Shown one piece after another: positions 46,541-57,336 of a stretch of DNA of 64,000 nt; the stretch's first letter is position 1, and each line of letters begins with the position of its first letter. This DNA comes from Pseudoxanthomonas winnipegensis (GTDB lineage Bacteria > Pseudomonadota > Gammaproteobacteria > Xanthomonadales > Xanthomonadaceae): the NCBI RefSeq assembly GCF_004283755.1, contig NZ_SHMH01000001.1:620001-684000 (forward strand), read 5' to 3'. The notes under the pieces are model-generated. The model worked only from the letters and a program-made list of their open reading frames with translations, was not told the origin of the DNA and made no database searches. The translations under genes were made by a program, and so were the position numbers.

Positions 46541-46619
46541 GGGGTCTTGTGCATGCCGCGTGCGGCGCGGCTGGAGGGGAATTGTCGCATTGTCGCCCGT
46601 CGCGGGCCTGACCCGGCGG

Positions 46620-46955
46620 TCAGGGGCCGCCGTAGGCGCGCTCGACCCGCCCGATCCGCAGCTCGAAGTGGCTGTACCAGTCGCGACGGCCGGTGGCGCG
46701 GACCGCGGCGTGCTCGGCATGGGCGCGCCAGGCGGCGATGGCGGCTTCGCTGTCCCAGTAAGAGATGGTGATGCCGAAGCCATCGGCGCCGCGCGCCGAT
46801 TCCACCCCGAGGAAACCGGGCTGCTGGCGCGCCAGCGCGACCATGCGCTCCGCCGCTTCGCCATAGGCGGCGTCATCGCCCGCGCTGCGACGCGAGGAGA
46901 AGGCCACCGACCAGTACGGCGGCCTGGGCAGCATGGCGAAGGCGGCGTCGCTCAC
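46620..46955 (-). CDS. Antibiotic biosynthesis monooxygenase (ABM)-type small protein
   Basis: 111 residues of the dimeric ferredoxin-like ABM fold: [46 protein letters not shown] and a final [14 protein letters not shown]. Start is GTG at 46955, overlapping the trpD stop as GTGA. These proteins range from quinol monooxygenases to haem handling and enzymes of unknown role. It sits between trpD and trpC. Confidence 0.8.
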   Translation of the reverse strand: MSDAAFAMLPRPPYWSVAFSSRRSAGDDAAYGEAAERMVALARQQPGFLGVESARGADGFGITISYWDSEAAIAAWRAHAEHAAVRATGRRDWYSHFELRIGRVERAYGGP

Positions 46956-47980
46956 GACAGCGCGCGGGTGAAGTCCACGTACTGGCGCAGCTTGTCGGCG
47001 GCGCGCCCGTCGGCGATGGCCGCGCGCGCCGCCTCGATGCCGGCGGCGATCGAGTCGCACACCCCGGCCACATACAGCGCCGCGCCGGCGTTGTAGGCGA
47101 CGATGTCCAGCGCCGGGCCGGGCTCGCCGGCCAGCACCGCGCGCAGCATCGCGATGGACTGCTCGGGGCCGTCCACCTTGAGGTTGCGGCTGGCCGACAT
47201 GGCGATGCCGAAGTCCTCCGGATGCAGTTCGTACTCGCGCACCTTGCCATCGCGCAGTTCGCCCACCAGCGTGCCGGCGCCGAGCGAGAGTTCGTCCATG
47301 CCGTCGCGCCCCCACACCACCAGCGCGCGCTCGGCGCCAAGCTGGTGCAGCACGCGCGCCTGGATGCCGACCAGGTCGGGATGGAACACGCCCATCAGGA
47401 TGTTCGGCGCGCCGGCCGGGTTGGTCAGCGGCCCCAGGATGTTGAAGATGGTGCGCACACCCATCTCGCGGCGCACCGGCGCGACCACCTTCATCGCCGG
47501 GTGGTGGATGGGCGCGAACATGAAGCCGATGCCGGTGGCGGCGATGGCCTGGGCGACCTGCTCGGGCTGCAGCTCGATGCGCGCGCCCAGGGCCTCGAGC
47601 GCGTCGGCGCTGCCGGACTTGGACGAGACGCTGCGGTTGCCGTGCTTGGCGACCTTGGCCCCAGCCGCGGCGGCGACGAACATCGCGCAGGTGGAGATGT
47701 TGAAGGTGTGCGAGCCATCGCCGCCGGTGCCGACGATATCGACCATGTGCGTGCGATCGGCCACCTCGACCGCGCGCGAGAACTCGCGCATCACCGTGGC
47801 CGCGCCGGCGATCTCGCCGATGGTCTCCTTCTTCACCCGCAGTCCGGTGATGATGGCGGCGGTCATCAGCGGCGACATCTCGCCGCGCATGACCTGGCGC
47901 ATCAGGCCGACCATCTCGTCGAAGAAGATCTCGCGATGCTCGATGGTGCGCTGCAGGGCCTCCTGCGCGGTGATCGTCAT
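46952..47980 (-). CDS. trpD: Anthranilate phosphoribosyltransferase
   Basis: 342 residues. PRPP-binding [38 protein letters not shown], anthranilate site residues around HHPAMK, and [10 protein letters not shown] are all intact. It starts at ATG 47980, overlapping (ATGA) the stop of a 30-codon trpG remnant instead of a full trpG gene. Confidence 0.96.
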   Translation of the reverse strand: MTITAQEALQRTIEHREIFFDEMVGLMRQVMRGEMSPLMTAAIITGLRVKKETIGEIAGAATVMREFSRAVEVADRTHMVDIVGTGGDGSHTFNISTCAMFVAAAAGAKVAKHGNRSVSSKSGSADALEALGARIELQPEQVAQAIAATGIGFMFAPIHHPAMKVVAPVRREMGVRTIFNILGPLTNPAGAPNILMGVFHPDLVGIQARVLHQLGAERALVVWGRDGMDELSLGAGTLVGELRDGKVREYELHPEDFGIAMSASRNLKVDGPEQSIAMLRAVLAGEPGPALDIVAYNAGAALYVAGVCDSIAAGIEAARAAIADGRAADKLRQYVDFTRALS

Positions 47981-48069
47981 GCGCGGGGCTCCAGGAAGTT
48001 CTTCAGCAGCGCGTGGCGGCACTGGGTGAGGCGGGTAAAGCTGTCGTGGCTGTCGATCATCGGCAACAT
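47977..48069 (-). pseudogene. Internally deleted trpG remnant, 30 codons, coupled to trpD
   Basis: The frame keeps the start of TrpG ([12 protein letters not shown] versus [12 protein letters not shown]) joined directly to its end ([16 protein letters not shown] versus [16 protein letters not shown]). About 150 central codons including the catalytic Cys-His are missing. The DNA is similar as well as the protein. The reading frame is open and ends in ATGA over the trpD start, so ribosomes can still couple into trpD. The intact trpG copy lies 2.9 kb upstream beyond a TonB-receptor gene. Cannot have amidotransferase activity. Confidence 0.85.
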
Positions 48070-48263
48070 GCAAGACCTGTCCATGCGGTTCCAGAGGCCC
48101 GGCATCTTCCAGAGGCAATCGAGCCCGCATCGGTACCGCGATCGCCTCTGGGACCCGCGACTGGAAGGACGCCGTGCCGGGGGGCGGGATTCTCTCACGT
48201 CCAAACGCAAGCCGGTCCGGTGCCGCCGCTGGCAGTCCGCCAGCGCCCGACCGCCGCCTGGAC

Positions 48264-50894
48264 TCACTGGAACTGCTTGCGCAGGCTCAACGTGATCGCC
48301 CCGCCGATCGGGTCGAGCAACTCCGGCTGGTAGCTCGCGGGCACCGCGCCAGTGCCGTCGAGCACCTTCACGCGCCTGTCGAACAGGTTGGCGACCGTCA
48401 AGGTCATCCGCGTGCCCCGCAACCACGGATGATCCTGCGCCAGCGGCGTGCGGCCCGTGTTGGCGAAGGCGCGCAGGTTGAACGTCGTCAGGCCCGAAAA
48501 ATCCAGATTGCCCGTCTCCGCGCCGCCGCCCTCCGCCCGGGTGCCGCTACGCGAAGTGAAGCTGAGCCGCACGCCATACGCCGAGCGCGTATAGGCGATG
48601 CTGCCATCGATCTGGTTGCGCGCCACGCCGCCGCTGCCGCCGATCGCATCGCCACCGAGCAGATCCAGCCACGGCAGGCCGTTGCGAATCAGGACGCGGT
48701 CGGAAAACACCACGGTGTCGTACAGCGACCATACGATCTGCCCCTGCATCATCGAGGCAGGCATCCGCCCGCCGCCGCCACCACCGAAGCCCCGATCGCT
48801 TCCGCCCTGCCACCGTCCCTCGCGGGCCTGATCCGGCGGCGGGGCATCGCCTCCCGTGCCTCCCGGGCTTCCAGCGCCGCCATCGGCTGCATTGCCGCCA
48901 CCGCGTGCGGCGAAGCTGGCACGCGTCATCTCAGGCGGCGGCGACGCGCTGCTGAAGAAGCCGGAGACCGAATGCGCATCGTTGACCCCGAAGCGCAGCT
49001 GCCGGCGCCGTTCCTCGGCGAAATTGAGCGGGCGGCTGTCCACCTCGACCAGGTCGCCGTCGTCGTCGGTGAGGAAGCGGTCGCTCAGCGCGGCCTGCAG
49101 GGCCGCGGTGGCCGGCGGCAGGCTGCCGACCGGATCCCGCGTGTCGGTGTCGCTGTAGTTGAAGACGATGGACAGTCGCCGCTGATCGAACGGCTTGATA
49201 TTGATGCCGGCCCGGAAACGGTGCTGGTCGCTGGCCAGCAGATCGGGATTTCCGCCACTGATCGAGGTGACGCTGACGGTTTGCCCGGTGGCGTAATCGA
49301 ACACGCGCGTGCCGATGCTGGTGATGACCGGGTTGGCCAGCTGGGTCAGGGTGGGCGCGGTCTTGCCGGCGTCGAGGTTGGCGGTGAACGTGAGCCGCGT
49401 CATCGGCGACCAGCGAAGGCCATAGCCCCAGCGCTGCAGGTCCTGGCCGTAGTCGGAAAGACGATCGAGCTGCGCATGCGCGTTGATCGACAGGTCGCCG
49501 AACCTGCCGAGCGTCTCCTGGCCGCGATTGATCAACGGCACCTCGATGCTCGCGGTCGCGCTGGCATCGTTGCGCTTGAAGTCGGCGATGCGCTGCCGGC
49601 CGCCCATGCGCGCCACATTGTCGATGCGGCTGTCGGTGTCGGCCAGGCCCAGGCTCACGATCGCATCGCCGGCCGGCAGCTTCAGCAGCGTACCGTTCAC
49701 CAACACTTGCAGGTTCTTCGTGTCGGCCAGCGAAGTGGCGATGTTGGGCGCGTTGCGCGGGAACATCGCCCCGGTCAACAGGCCGTAGGGATCGAAGTCC
49801 GCATCGCCCGCATCCAGCAGCGCCTGCGCCGCGCTGTTGTCCACGCCGGCATCGGTGACGGTGCGGCTGCCGGCACGGTTCCAGTAGCCCACCACCGAAA
49901 GATGCCAGGCACTGTCGAAATCGTGGTTGAGCGTGCCGCCGAAGCGGCTGCTCCAGCCTTTCGAATGCTGGCCCAGAACCACCGGCACGTAGCGGTACAC
50001 GCGCTGTCCGTCGGCGGACTGCGCGAAGGGATCATCCGCAGGGACGTCCAATGCGGTGCCGGCATAGCCGCGCTCGCCATCGCTGGTATTGAGGTTGCCG
50101 GTGTAGTTCAAGGTCAACGAGGTGCGATCCCCCAGTGCCCTGCTCAGGACCGCGTTGCCATCCACGGCGTGACTGGCGTTGGCGAGGCTTCGCGCGGCGC
50201 GCGGGTCCAGCGGATCTTCCGCCTGCGCGTCGTAGCCCGGCTGCACCGGCACGGTCGCGATGTCGCGCTCGTCCTCGGTCAGCATCGTGTTGGCCGTGTA
50301 CTTCAGGTCCAGGTTGAGGCGATCGTCGTCGTGCAGGATGAAGCGGTCCAGGTCGGCGACGCCGGTTTCCATGCCGCCCGCGCTCGGTGCGCTGCCATCC
50401 AGCTGCGCGGTGTAGCGATTGAAGCGCGGCACCAGCACGACATTCACCACCTTCTGGTCGGGCGGATAGCCGTACAGCAAGGCCTCCTCTTCCGGCAGCA
50501 CGTCGACGCGGCGGATCGCTTCGGTGGGGATGTCCTTGATTTCCTGCATGCCGGAAATCCGCTTGCCGTTGAGCAGCACGATCGGCGTCGAATCGCCGCT
50601 ATCGCTGGTGGTCATCGGCGCGATCAGGCCGAGCAACTCCTCCACGGTGGAGGCGCCATAGCTCTGCACCTCCATGCGGCCCAGCTGCAGCTCCGGCCGG
50701 ATCGTGCCGAGGGCAGCGCCGGGTTCGCTCGGGAGACGACTCGCGGTGACCTTCACCGCGTCGAGCGTATCGATGGGAGAGGCGACCTCCCCGCCCTCGC
50801 CCTGCGCCGGCGACGCCGCGGGGGGCGCGGATTGCTGGGCATGCGCCGTGCCGGCGATCAAGGCGAGCGCGAGTAAGGGTCGAGGTAATCTCAT
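48264..50894 (-). CDS. TonB-dependent outer membrane receptor
   Basis: 876 residues: signal peptide ([11 protein letters not shown]), a TonB-box-like region ([13 protein letters not shown]), a plug with [33 protein letters not shown], and a beta-barrel ending LRKQFQ. A Gly/Pro-rich insertion of about 70 residues (from GGGNAADGG to GGGGGGRMP) probably forms an external loop. Ligand unknown. It stands between trpG and trpD on the same strand and so breaks the trp operon. Confidence 0.85.
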   Translation of the reverse strand: MRLPRPLLALALIAGTAHAQQSAPPAASPAQGEGGEVASPIDTLDAVKVTASRLPSEPGAALGTIRPELQLGRMEVQSYGASTVEELLGLIAPMTTSDSGDSTPIVLLNGKRISGMQEIKDIPTEAIRRVDVLPEEEALLYGYPPDQKVVNVVLVPRFNRYTAQLDGSAPSAGGMETGVADLDRFILHDDDRLNLDLKYTANTMLTEDERDIATVPVQPGYDAQAEDPLDPRAARSLANASHAVDGNAVLSRALGDRTSLTLNYTGNLNTSDGERGYAGTALDVPADDPFAQSADGQRVYRYVPVVLGQHSKGWSSRFGGTLNHDFDSAWHLSVVGYWNRAGSRTVTDAGVDNSAAQALLDAGDADFDPYGLLTGAMFPRNAPNIATSLADTKNLQVLVNGTLLKLPAGDAIVSLGLADTDSRIDNVARMGGRQRIADFKRNDASATASIEVPLINRGQETLGRFGDLSINAHAQLDRLSDYGQDLQRWGYGLRWSPMTRLTFTANLDAGKTAPTLTQLANPVITSIGTRVFDYATGQTVSVTSISGGNPDLLASDQHRFRAGINIKPFDQRRLSIVFNYSDTDTRDPVGSLPPATAALQAALSDRFLTDDDGDLVEVDSRPLNFAEERRRQLRFGVNDAHSVSGFFSSASPPPEMTRASFAARGGGNAADGGAGSPGGTGGDAPPPDQAREGRWQGGSDRGFGGGGGGRMPASMMQGQIVWSLYDTVVFSDRVLIRNGLPWLDLLGGDAIGGSGGVARNQIDGSIAYTRSAYGVRLSFTSRSGTRAEGGGAETGNLDFSGLTTFNLRAFANTGRTPLAQDHPWLRGTRMTLTVANLFDRRVKVLDGTGAVPASYQPELLDPIGGAITLSLRKQFQ

Positions 50895-50991
50895 ATCGCC
50901 TACAACGCGCCAAGTGCGACCGCGTTGACAGCCGGCCGTGATGAGATGGAGGCCCCGCGGCTAGCGCGCCGCCCCCATCATGGGGCGCCCT

Positions 50992-51576
<585 letters not shown>

Positions 51577-51976
51577 ATAAGGCGTATCTCATTGTTTTAT
51601 AAGACAGGAACCCTGTGTCGCCGGATCCATACCCGCTTGGATCCCCGCTTTCCTAGTCGATACCTTGCGCTGCCATCAGGGAGCTACACGCGCTTTCATT
51701 TTGGCATGCCGACTTTAATGGACCCAGCCTCGTCGCGGCGGGTCATGTCCATGGGCCCTTTTCGCACAAGGCCCGCCCATTGTCGGCCCTGCCCTGGTCC
51801 ATGCCGGGCATCGCCATCTGCATGACAGCCGCCGGCGGTGAAACGGCGTGTCACGCCTGGCCCTTGCGACGCTCCTGCGGAGGACCCGTCGAGTCCGGAC
51901 GGACATCCCATGCATCCCGCCATGCGGTGCCGGCTCCTGATACTGTTACTTGATAACAGACAAACGCAGGCTCCTC
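51577..51976. other. Divergent promoter region of trpG and the Tat-exported PLP gene
   Basis: About 400 bp without a supported gene. Near trpG the minus strand has an AT-rich TTATAAAA stretch about 25 bp before the start. Near the plus-strand gene lies the dyad CTGTTA-CTTGA-TAACAG (51943-51959), ending 17 bp before its ATG and well placed for an operator. Confidence 0.45.
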
Positions 51977-53263
51977 ATGGCAAACCGCAGGCGCTTCCTC
52001 CAGTTGTCGGCCTCCCTCGCCGCCTCCCCCCTGATGGCGGATGCCGGCACCATGCCAACACTCCCGGCCTCGACCAAATCACCGCAGGCGCTCGCGCAGG
52101 ACGAAGCGCACTGGGCGGCGGTGCGGGCGCTCTATCCGGTGCAGGACGACATCATCAATCTGGAGCATGGCTACTGGGGCAAGATGTCCACACCGGTGGA
52201 ACAGGCCCTGGCCCGCCACACGCACAGGGTCAACCAGGAACTGTCCTGGTACGCGCGCCGCGATTACGGCCGTGACTTCATGACGGCACGCGCCGCGGCG
52301 GCCGAAGCGCTCGGCGTCAAGACGCACGAGTTGATGCTGACCCGCAACGCCACCGAGTCCTTCGTCAACCTGATCACCCAGTACGACGGGCTGGCGCCCG
52401 GCGACGCGATCCTCTGGGCCGATGCGGACTATCCGGAATTCAAGCGCATGATGGCGTGGCTGGCGCGGCGCCGGGGTGTCGAGGGCCACATGCTGGCCCT
52501 GCCCGCCAGCGGCACCGACGATGATTATCTCGCGGCCTACCGTCAGGCCTTCGACGCGCACCCCAACCTCAAGCTCATCCTGCTGACCCATGTCAGCAAC
52601 CAGCACGGACTCGTGCTGCCTGTGCGGCAGATCGCCGCGATCGCGCGTCAGCGCGGTATCCACGTGATCTGCGATTGCGCGCAGTCCTGGGGCCTGCTGG
52701 ACTTCAAGCGCGATGACCTAGACGTTGACTGGGCGGTGTTCAACCTGCACAAGTGGATCGGCTCGCCGGTGGGCGTGGGCGCGCTGTACATGCGGGAAGG
52801 CACGATGGGCGCGGTGTCGCCCTTCCCCGGGGAAGACCCGGGCGATGACGATGTGGCCAACCGTGTGCATCTGGCGACCTCGGACTTCGCATCGTTCCTG
52901 ACCGTCCCGGACGCGCTGGCGTTCCACCAGGCCATCGGTGGCGCCAACAAGGCCGCGCGCCTGAAGTACCTGCGCGAAACCTGGGTGAGCCAGGTCCGGG
53001 CGTCGCCGAAGGTCGAAATCCTCGGCCCCAGCGGCCCGCACAATGCGTCGGGCATGGGCGGGTTCCGCCTGCGCGGCCAGACGACCAAGGCGCAGGCCGA
53101 CGCCCTGCAGGCGCGACTGCAGCAGGATTTCGGCATCTTCACGGTAGTCCGCAACGACCTGGCGAGCGGCGCCTGCATCCGTGTCACGCCGCAGACGTTC
53201 ACACCTATAGGTCATCTGCACGCACTGGCAGAAGCAATCGATACGGTGGCGCGCGCCACATGA
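51977..53263 (+). CDS. Tat-exported class V aminotransferase-like PLP enzyme
   Basis: 428 residues. A twin-arginine signal MANRRRFLQLSASLAASPLMA is present (RRRFLQL). The class V fold has TRNATESFVNLI, DCAQSWGLLDF (PLP aspartate) and the PLP lysine in FNLHKWIGSPVGVGALY. Similar to isopenicillin N epimerase/cysteine desulfurase relatives. Export by Tat fits a protein folded with bound PLP. Reaction unknown: amino acid epimerase, desulfurase or lyase in the periplasm are possible. Confidence 0.8.
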   Translation: MANRRRFLQLSASLAASPLMADAGTMPTLPASTKSPQALAQDEAHWAAVRALYPVQDDIINLEHGYWGKMSTPVEQALARHTHRVNQELSWYARRDYGRDFMTARAAAAEALGVKTHELMLTRNATESFVNLITQYDGLAPGDAILWADADYPEFKRMMAWLARRRGVEGHMLALPASGTDDDYLAAYRQAFDAHPNLKLILLTHVSNQHGLVLPVRQIAAIARQRGIHVICDCAQSWGLLDFKRDDLDVDWAVFNLHKWIGSPVGVGALYMREGTMGAVSPFPGEDPGDDDVANRVHLATSDFASFLTVPDALAFHQAIGGANKAARLKYLRETWVSQVRASPKVEILGPSGPHNASGMGGFRLRGQTTKAQADALQARLQQDFGIFTVVRNDLASGACIRVTPQTFTPIGHLHALAEAIDTVARAT

Positions 53264-53441
53264 TCCCTGGCGCCGACGCCATGTGCGGCGTCGTGCGCAA
53301 GCGCATGGATGGCCTGCAGCCCAGAGTTTCTATCTGCTTGCACGCCAGCGCCGCTCGCAGGTCGGACGGCGCCGGACCTGTCGCGGCACCGTATTGGCCT
53401 GACCACGGCACGTCATGCGGCAAGCGTGACCGGGCGCTCCC

Positions 53442-54470
53442 TCAGGCCGACAGCTCCCTGCGGACGATGTCCGCACCCGCACTAAGCGCCCTCAGTTTCC
53501 CGTTCGCCACCTCACGCGGGAGCGGGGCCATGCCACAGTTGGTGCACGGGTAAAGCTTGTCCGCATCGACAAACTGCAGTGCCTTGCGCAAGGTTTGCGC
53601 CACTTCCTCAGGCGTCTCCACCTTGCTGCTTGCCACGTCGATCGCGCCGACCATCACCTTCTTTCCGCGCACAAGTTCGACCAGGTCGATCGGCACGTGG
53701 GAGTTGTGGCATTCCAGCGAGATGAGATCGATCCCGGACTGTGCCAGCTTGGGAAACGACTCCTCGTATTGGCGCCACTCCGAGCCCAGCGTCTGCTTCC
53801 AGTCGGTGTTGGCCTTGATACCGTAGCCATAGCAGATGTGCACGGCGGTCTCGCACTTGAGCCCTTCGATCGCGCGTTCCAGCGTGGCCACGCCCCAGTC
53901 GTTGACCTCGTCGAAGAACACATTGAAGGCCGGCTCGTCGAACTGGATGATGTCCACGCCGGCCGCTTCCAGCTCGCGGGCCTCCTGGTTGAGGATCTTG
54001 GCGAATTCCCAGGCCAGCTTCTCCCGGCTCTTGTAGTGGGCGTCGTAGAGCGTGTCGATCATCGTCATCGGTCCCGGCAACGCCCACTTGATCGGCTGCG
54101 CGGTCTGTTCGCGCAGGAACCTGGCGTCATCCACGAATACGGACTTCGGCCGGCTCACCGCGCCGACCACGGTCGGCACGCTGGCGTCATAGCGGTCGCG
54201 GATCCTGACCGTCTCGCGCTTCTCGAAATCGACGCCGTCGAGGTGTTCGATGAAGGTGGTGACGAAGTGCTGGCGGGTCTGCTCGCCGTCGCTGACGATG
54301 TCGATGCCGGCGTGCTGCTGCTCCTGCAGCGACAGGCGCAGGGCGTCCTTCTTGCCTTCGATCAGGGCTTCGCCTTCCAGTTTCCAAGGCGACCAGAGCT
54401 TCTCTGGCTGCGCCAGCCAGGAGGGTTTGGGGAGGCTGCCAGCGGTCGAGGTGGGAAGGAGCTTATTCAT
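53442..54470 (-). CDS. mesD: Folate-independent methionine synthase MesD (core MetE)
   Basis: 342 residues, equivalent to the C-terminal catalytic half of MetE only. AGSLPKPSW at the N-terminus, VSDGEQTR, IIQFDEPAFNVFFDEV, HICYGYG, LECHNSH and YPCTNCGMAP give the zinc and homocysteine site. The N-terminal folate-binding half is missing. The DUF1852 gene mesX is 25 bp upstream. This pair is known from work on folate-independent methionine synthases, where MesX and oxygen are needed. The start is ATG 54470 (MNKLLPTSTAGS). Confidence 0.88.
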   Translation of the reverse strand: MNKLLPTSTAGSLPKPSWLAQPEKLWSPWKLEGEALIEGKKDALRLSLQEQQHAGIDIVSDGEQTRQHFVTTFIEHLDGVDFEKRETVRIRDRYDASVPTVVGAVSRPKSVFVDDARFLREQTAQPIKWALPGPMTMIDTLYDAHYKSREKLAWEFAKILNQEARELEAAGVDIIQFDEPAFNVFFDEVNDWGVATLERAIEGLKCETAVHICYGYGIKANTDWKQTLGSEWRQYEESFPKLAQSGIDLISLECHNSHVPIDLVELVRGKKVMVGAIDVASSKVETPEEVAQTLRKALQFVDADKLYPCTNCGMAPLPREVANGKLRALSAGADIVRRELSA

Positions 54471-54495
54471 GTTTGATGGGTCTTGTGCGTATTGT

Positions 54496-55479
54496 TCAGA
54501 AGGAATGATTGGCGGCCCAACGCTCGAGCGCTTGCTTGTAGGGCTTGATGAAGTGTTCTTCGGTGAACCTGCCCTGCTTGACGGCAAGCTGGCTGCGCTC
54601 CTCGCGGTCGTAGACGATCTGCGTCGAGGAGTAGTCCAGGTGCTTCAGGCTGGGCTGATAGATCTGCCCGGCGACGGAGTTGGCGTTGTAGATCTCGGGC
54701 CGGTAGATCTTCTGAAAGGTTTCCATGGTGCTGATGGTGCCGATCAGCTCGAGATTGCTGTAATCGCCGAGCAGGTCGCCGATGAAGTAGAACGCCAGTG
54801 GCGCAACGCTGCCGGGCGGCATGAAGTAGCGCACCTTCAGCCCCATCTTCCCGAAGTAGTGATCGGTCGAGGAAAGCGCATCCTGCGCGTATTCCACGCC
54901 CAGGACCGGATGCCGGTTATTGGTGCGGTGGTAGGTCTTGCTGCTGGACGCGCTGATGCAGATGACCGGCGACTTGCTGAAGCGGGCCTTGTAGGCCTCG
55001 GAGTTCAGGAAGTGCTGGAACAGCTTGCCATGCAGGCTGCCGAAATCGTCCGGGAAGCTGAAAGTGTGCTTGTCCTGGTTGTACGCCGGCAGCAGCACGC
55101 TGAAGTCGTAATCGCGCACATAGGAAGAAAAGTTGTTGCCCGGGATGCCTTGGATGCGTGCGCCGGCGAGCTTGTCGATGATCTGCGTCTCGAGGATCTC
55201 GATCAGCGGAAACGCCTTGTCCTTTTCGTTGGCATTCAAGTTCATCTCGACTGAGATGATCTCCAGTGCCACCGAGTAGCGATCCCCCTTGGGATTGTCC
55301 CAATGCGCCAGCGCATTGAAACGGTTGTCGATCATCTTCAGCGTGTTGCGCAGGTTCTGCCGACGGCTCGCGCCCCTGGCCAGGTTGGCGAAGTTGGTGG
55401 TGATGCGCGTGCTGTCAGAGGGTTGATAGTCCTCGTCAAAGCTGAGGCTCTTGATGCTGAAGGTGAAATCGTCGTTCAT
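54496..55479 (-). CDS. mesX: DUF1852 protein MesX, partner of MesD
   Basis: 327 residues with the DUF1852 pattern (MNDDFTFSIKSLSFDEDY, NTLKMIDNRFNALAHWDN, PAYNQDKHTFSFPDDFGSLHG, KTYHRTNNRHPVLGVEYAQDALSSTDHYFGKMGLKVRYFMP in its middle). Proposed to be an oxygenase-type partner that provides the methyl group for MesD. Cytoplasmic, no signal peptide. ATG 55479 matches the family N-terminus. Confidence 0.88.
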   Translation of the reverse strand: MNDDFTFSIKSLSFDEDYQPSDSTRITTNFANLARGASRRQNLRNTLKMIDNRFNALAHWDNPKGDRYSVALEIISVEMNLNANEKDKAFPLIEILETQIIDKLAGARIQGIPGNNFSSYVRDYDFSVLLPAYNQDKHTFSFPDDFGSLHGKLFQHFLNSEAYKARFSKSPVICISASSSKTYHRTNNRHPVLGVEYAQDALSSTDHYFGKMGLKVRYFMPPGSVAPLAFYFIGDLLGDYSNLELIGTISTMETFQKIYRPEIYNANSVAGQIYQPSLKHLDYSSTQIVYDREERSQLAVKQGRFTEEHFIKPYKQALERWAANHSF

Positions 55480-55640
55480 GGGGCGATGCTCTGGGTATTG
55501 AAGATCGGGAAGCGCGCCTGGCGCATCCTCAAGCCTTTCGTGGGTTGCCAGGCCGCAGACCGCCTCAGCGATACGCGTGCCCGCTGGCACCCGCCAGGTC
55601 GAGGGACGTGGCGGGCCGGGTGTTCGTAGTGCGCCTGTCC

Positions 55641-56234
55641 TCAGGCTGCAACGACATCCTCGGTGGCCATGACGGTCCGGCGGCGCGGCAACGCAAGCAG
55701 CGGCAGCGCACGCTGCACGGCCAGCTGCGCACGCTGGAGCAAGGCCTCGCTGTGCAGACGCTGGTCCAGGAAATCCTTGTCGGTCGCGTAGACGCCCAGT
55801 GGCAGGGTCCGCGTCTGGAAGAAGCTGAAGAGCGGCCGTAGCTGGTGATCGATCATCAGCGCGTGGCGCTCGCTGCCGCCGGTCGCGCCGAGGAAAACCG
55901 GCGTATCGATCAACGCATCCTGGTGGACGAAGTCGAAGAAGTGCTTGAACAGTCCGGTGTAGGAGCCGCGATACACCGGTGTGGTCACCACCAGCACGTC
56001 CGCCTGCTCAACCGCTGCCAGATCGGCCTCGACCGCGTCAGGCAGTTGCGAGCGCCAGGTGCATCCCGCGAACTGGGGCGCGAGCTGTCCAAGTGCGACC
56101 AGCCGCTGCCGGCAGGGAATCTGGTCGGCGATCAGGTCCATCAGGTGCTCAGCCAGCGCCGTGGACTTGGACGGATGCTGCTGTCCGCCAGAGACCGCGA
56201 CGACATGAAGGGGATGAGGGATTTCTGCGTTCAT
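55641..56234 (-). CDS. NAD(P)H-dependent FMN reductase (MsuE-like)
   Basis: 197 residues of flavodoxin-like fold: VVAVSGGQQHPSKST binds the FMN phosphate, VVTTPVYRGSYTGLFKHFFD follows, and FLGATGGSERHALMIDHQLRPLFSFF is typical of MsuE/SsuE. It could supply reduced flavin to the MesX oxygenase encoded next in the operon. Confidence 0.85.
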   Translation of the reverse strand: MNAEIPHPLHVVAVSGGQQHPSKSTALAEHLMDLIADQIPCRQRLVALGQLAPQFAGCTWRSQLPDAVEADLAAVEQADVLVVTTPVYRGSYTGLFKHFFDFVHQDALIDTPVFLGATGGSERHALMIDHQLRPLFSFFQTRTLPLGVYATDKDFLDQRLHSEALLQRAQLAVQRALPLLALPRRRTVMATEDVVAA

Positions 56235-56383
56235 GGGGGAGAGATCTGCAGCGGTTCGGGCGGCGTTGGAATTCCGCCGGCAAAGGCTTGTCGCGGGTGA
56301 CGATGGCGGCACTCCAGCCCGAGCAAGTGCTTGAAATGGGGGGAGCGCTTCGATGCTAGAGCGGCTGTCATATGAAGTAAAAT

Positions 56384-56416
56384 GGTGATAATTCACCGAT
56401 CCATGAAATCGAATCA
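56384..56416. promoter_or_regulatory. Candidate MetR-type operator in the divergent promoter
   Basis: GGTGATAATTCACC (56384-56397) is a perfect dyad around TAAT. TGAAATCGAATCA (56404-56416) matches the MetR consensus TGAA-N5-TTCA at all but one base. Both lie just before the regulator start at 56422 and within 190 bp of the FMN reductase start. Confidence 0.5.
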
Positions 56417-56421
56417 TCTGA

Positions 56422-57336
56422 ATGCTTGAGCGCATCCATCTCAGCATCGTCCAGCAGGTCGAACAGCAGGGCTCCCTGACGGCCGCCGCCGGCGTGCTGA
56501 ACCTGACCCAGTCCGCCCTGAGCCACAGCATGAAAAAGCTGGAACAGCAGCTGGGCACCGACGTTTGGCTGCGGGAAGGGCGCAGCCTGCGGCTCACCCA
56601 GGCCGGCCAGTACCTGCTGGCGGTGGCGAACCGGGTCCTGCCGCAGCTGGACCTGGCCGAAGAACGGCTGCGCCAGTTCGCGCAGGGCGAGCGCGGCGCG
56701 CTGCGCATCGGCATGGAGTGCCATCCCTGCTACCAATGGCTGCTCAAGATCGTCTCGCCCTATCTGGCCGCATGGCCGGACGTCGATGTGGACGTCAAGC
56801 AGAAGTTCCAGTTCGGCGGGATCGGCGCGCTGTTCGGTTACGAGATCGACTTGCTGGTCACGCCCGACCCGCTGTTCAAGCCAGGGCTGACGTTCGAACC
56901 GGTGTTCGATTACGAGCAGGTGCTGGTCGTGGCCAAGGACCACGCGCTGGCTTCGGCCGCCTATGTGAAGCCGCAGCAGCTGACCCGCGAAGTGCTGATC
57001 AGCTATCCGGTGGACATCGAGCGCCTGGACATCTACAGCCAGTTCCTGCTGCCGGCCGGCGTCACACCGCGGCGGCACAAGGCCATCGAGACCACCGACA
57101 TCATGATGCAGATGGTGGCCAGCGGCCGTGGCGTAGCGGCGATGCCGCGCTGGCTGGTCGAGGAATACGCGATCAGGATGAATGTGGTGCCGGTGCGCCT
57201 GGGCGCGCGCGGCATTCCCAAGCAGATCTATCTCGGTGCGCGCGAGGCGGACACCGGCGTGGATTATCTGCGGGCCTTCATCGAGCTGGCCCGCCAGCCT
57301 GCCACGGCCGTCGCCGCAACACGAGGCGCCACCTGA
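56422..57336 (+). CDS. LysR-family regulator, MetR-like
   Basis: 304 residues. N-terminal HTH ([29 protein letters not shown]) and an effector domain with [16 protein letters not shown], which corresponds to MetR (IECHSCIQWL), plus [15 protein letters not shown] and [20 protein letters not shown] segments. MetR uses homocysteine as coactivator. It is divergent from the mesD operon and probably controls it. Its stop shares one base with the queH start. Confidence 0.85.
   Translation: MLERIHLSIVQQVEQQGSLTAAAGVLNLTQSALSHSMKKLEQQLGTDVWLREGRSLRLTQAGQYLLAVANRVLPQLDLAEERLRQFAQGERGALRIGMECHPCYQWLLKIVSPYLAAWPDVDVDVKQKFQFGGIGALFGYEIDLLVTPDPLFKPGLTFEPVFDYEQVLVVAKDHALASAAYVKPQQLTREVLISYPVDIERLDIYSQFLLPAGVTPRRHKAIETTDIMMQMVASGRGVAAMPRWLVEEYAIRMNVVPVRLGARGIPKQIYLGAREADTGVDYLRAFIELARQPATAVAATRGAT

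Noticed and set aside
47977..48426. Longer 149-codon reading of the trpG relic frame.
   Set aside because: Upstream codons show no similarity to anything; only the last 30 codons match trpG ends.
53442..54470. Truncated metE pseudogene.
   Set aside because: The protein starts at a natural family N-terminus, keeps the catalytic residues and is paired with mesX, so it is a complete core MetE.
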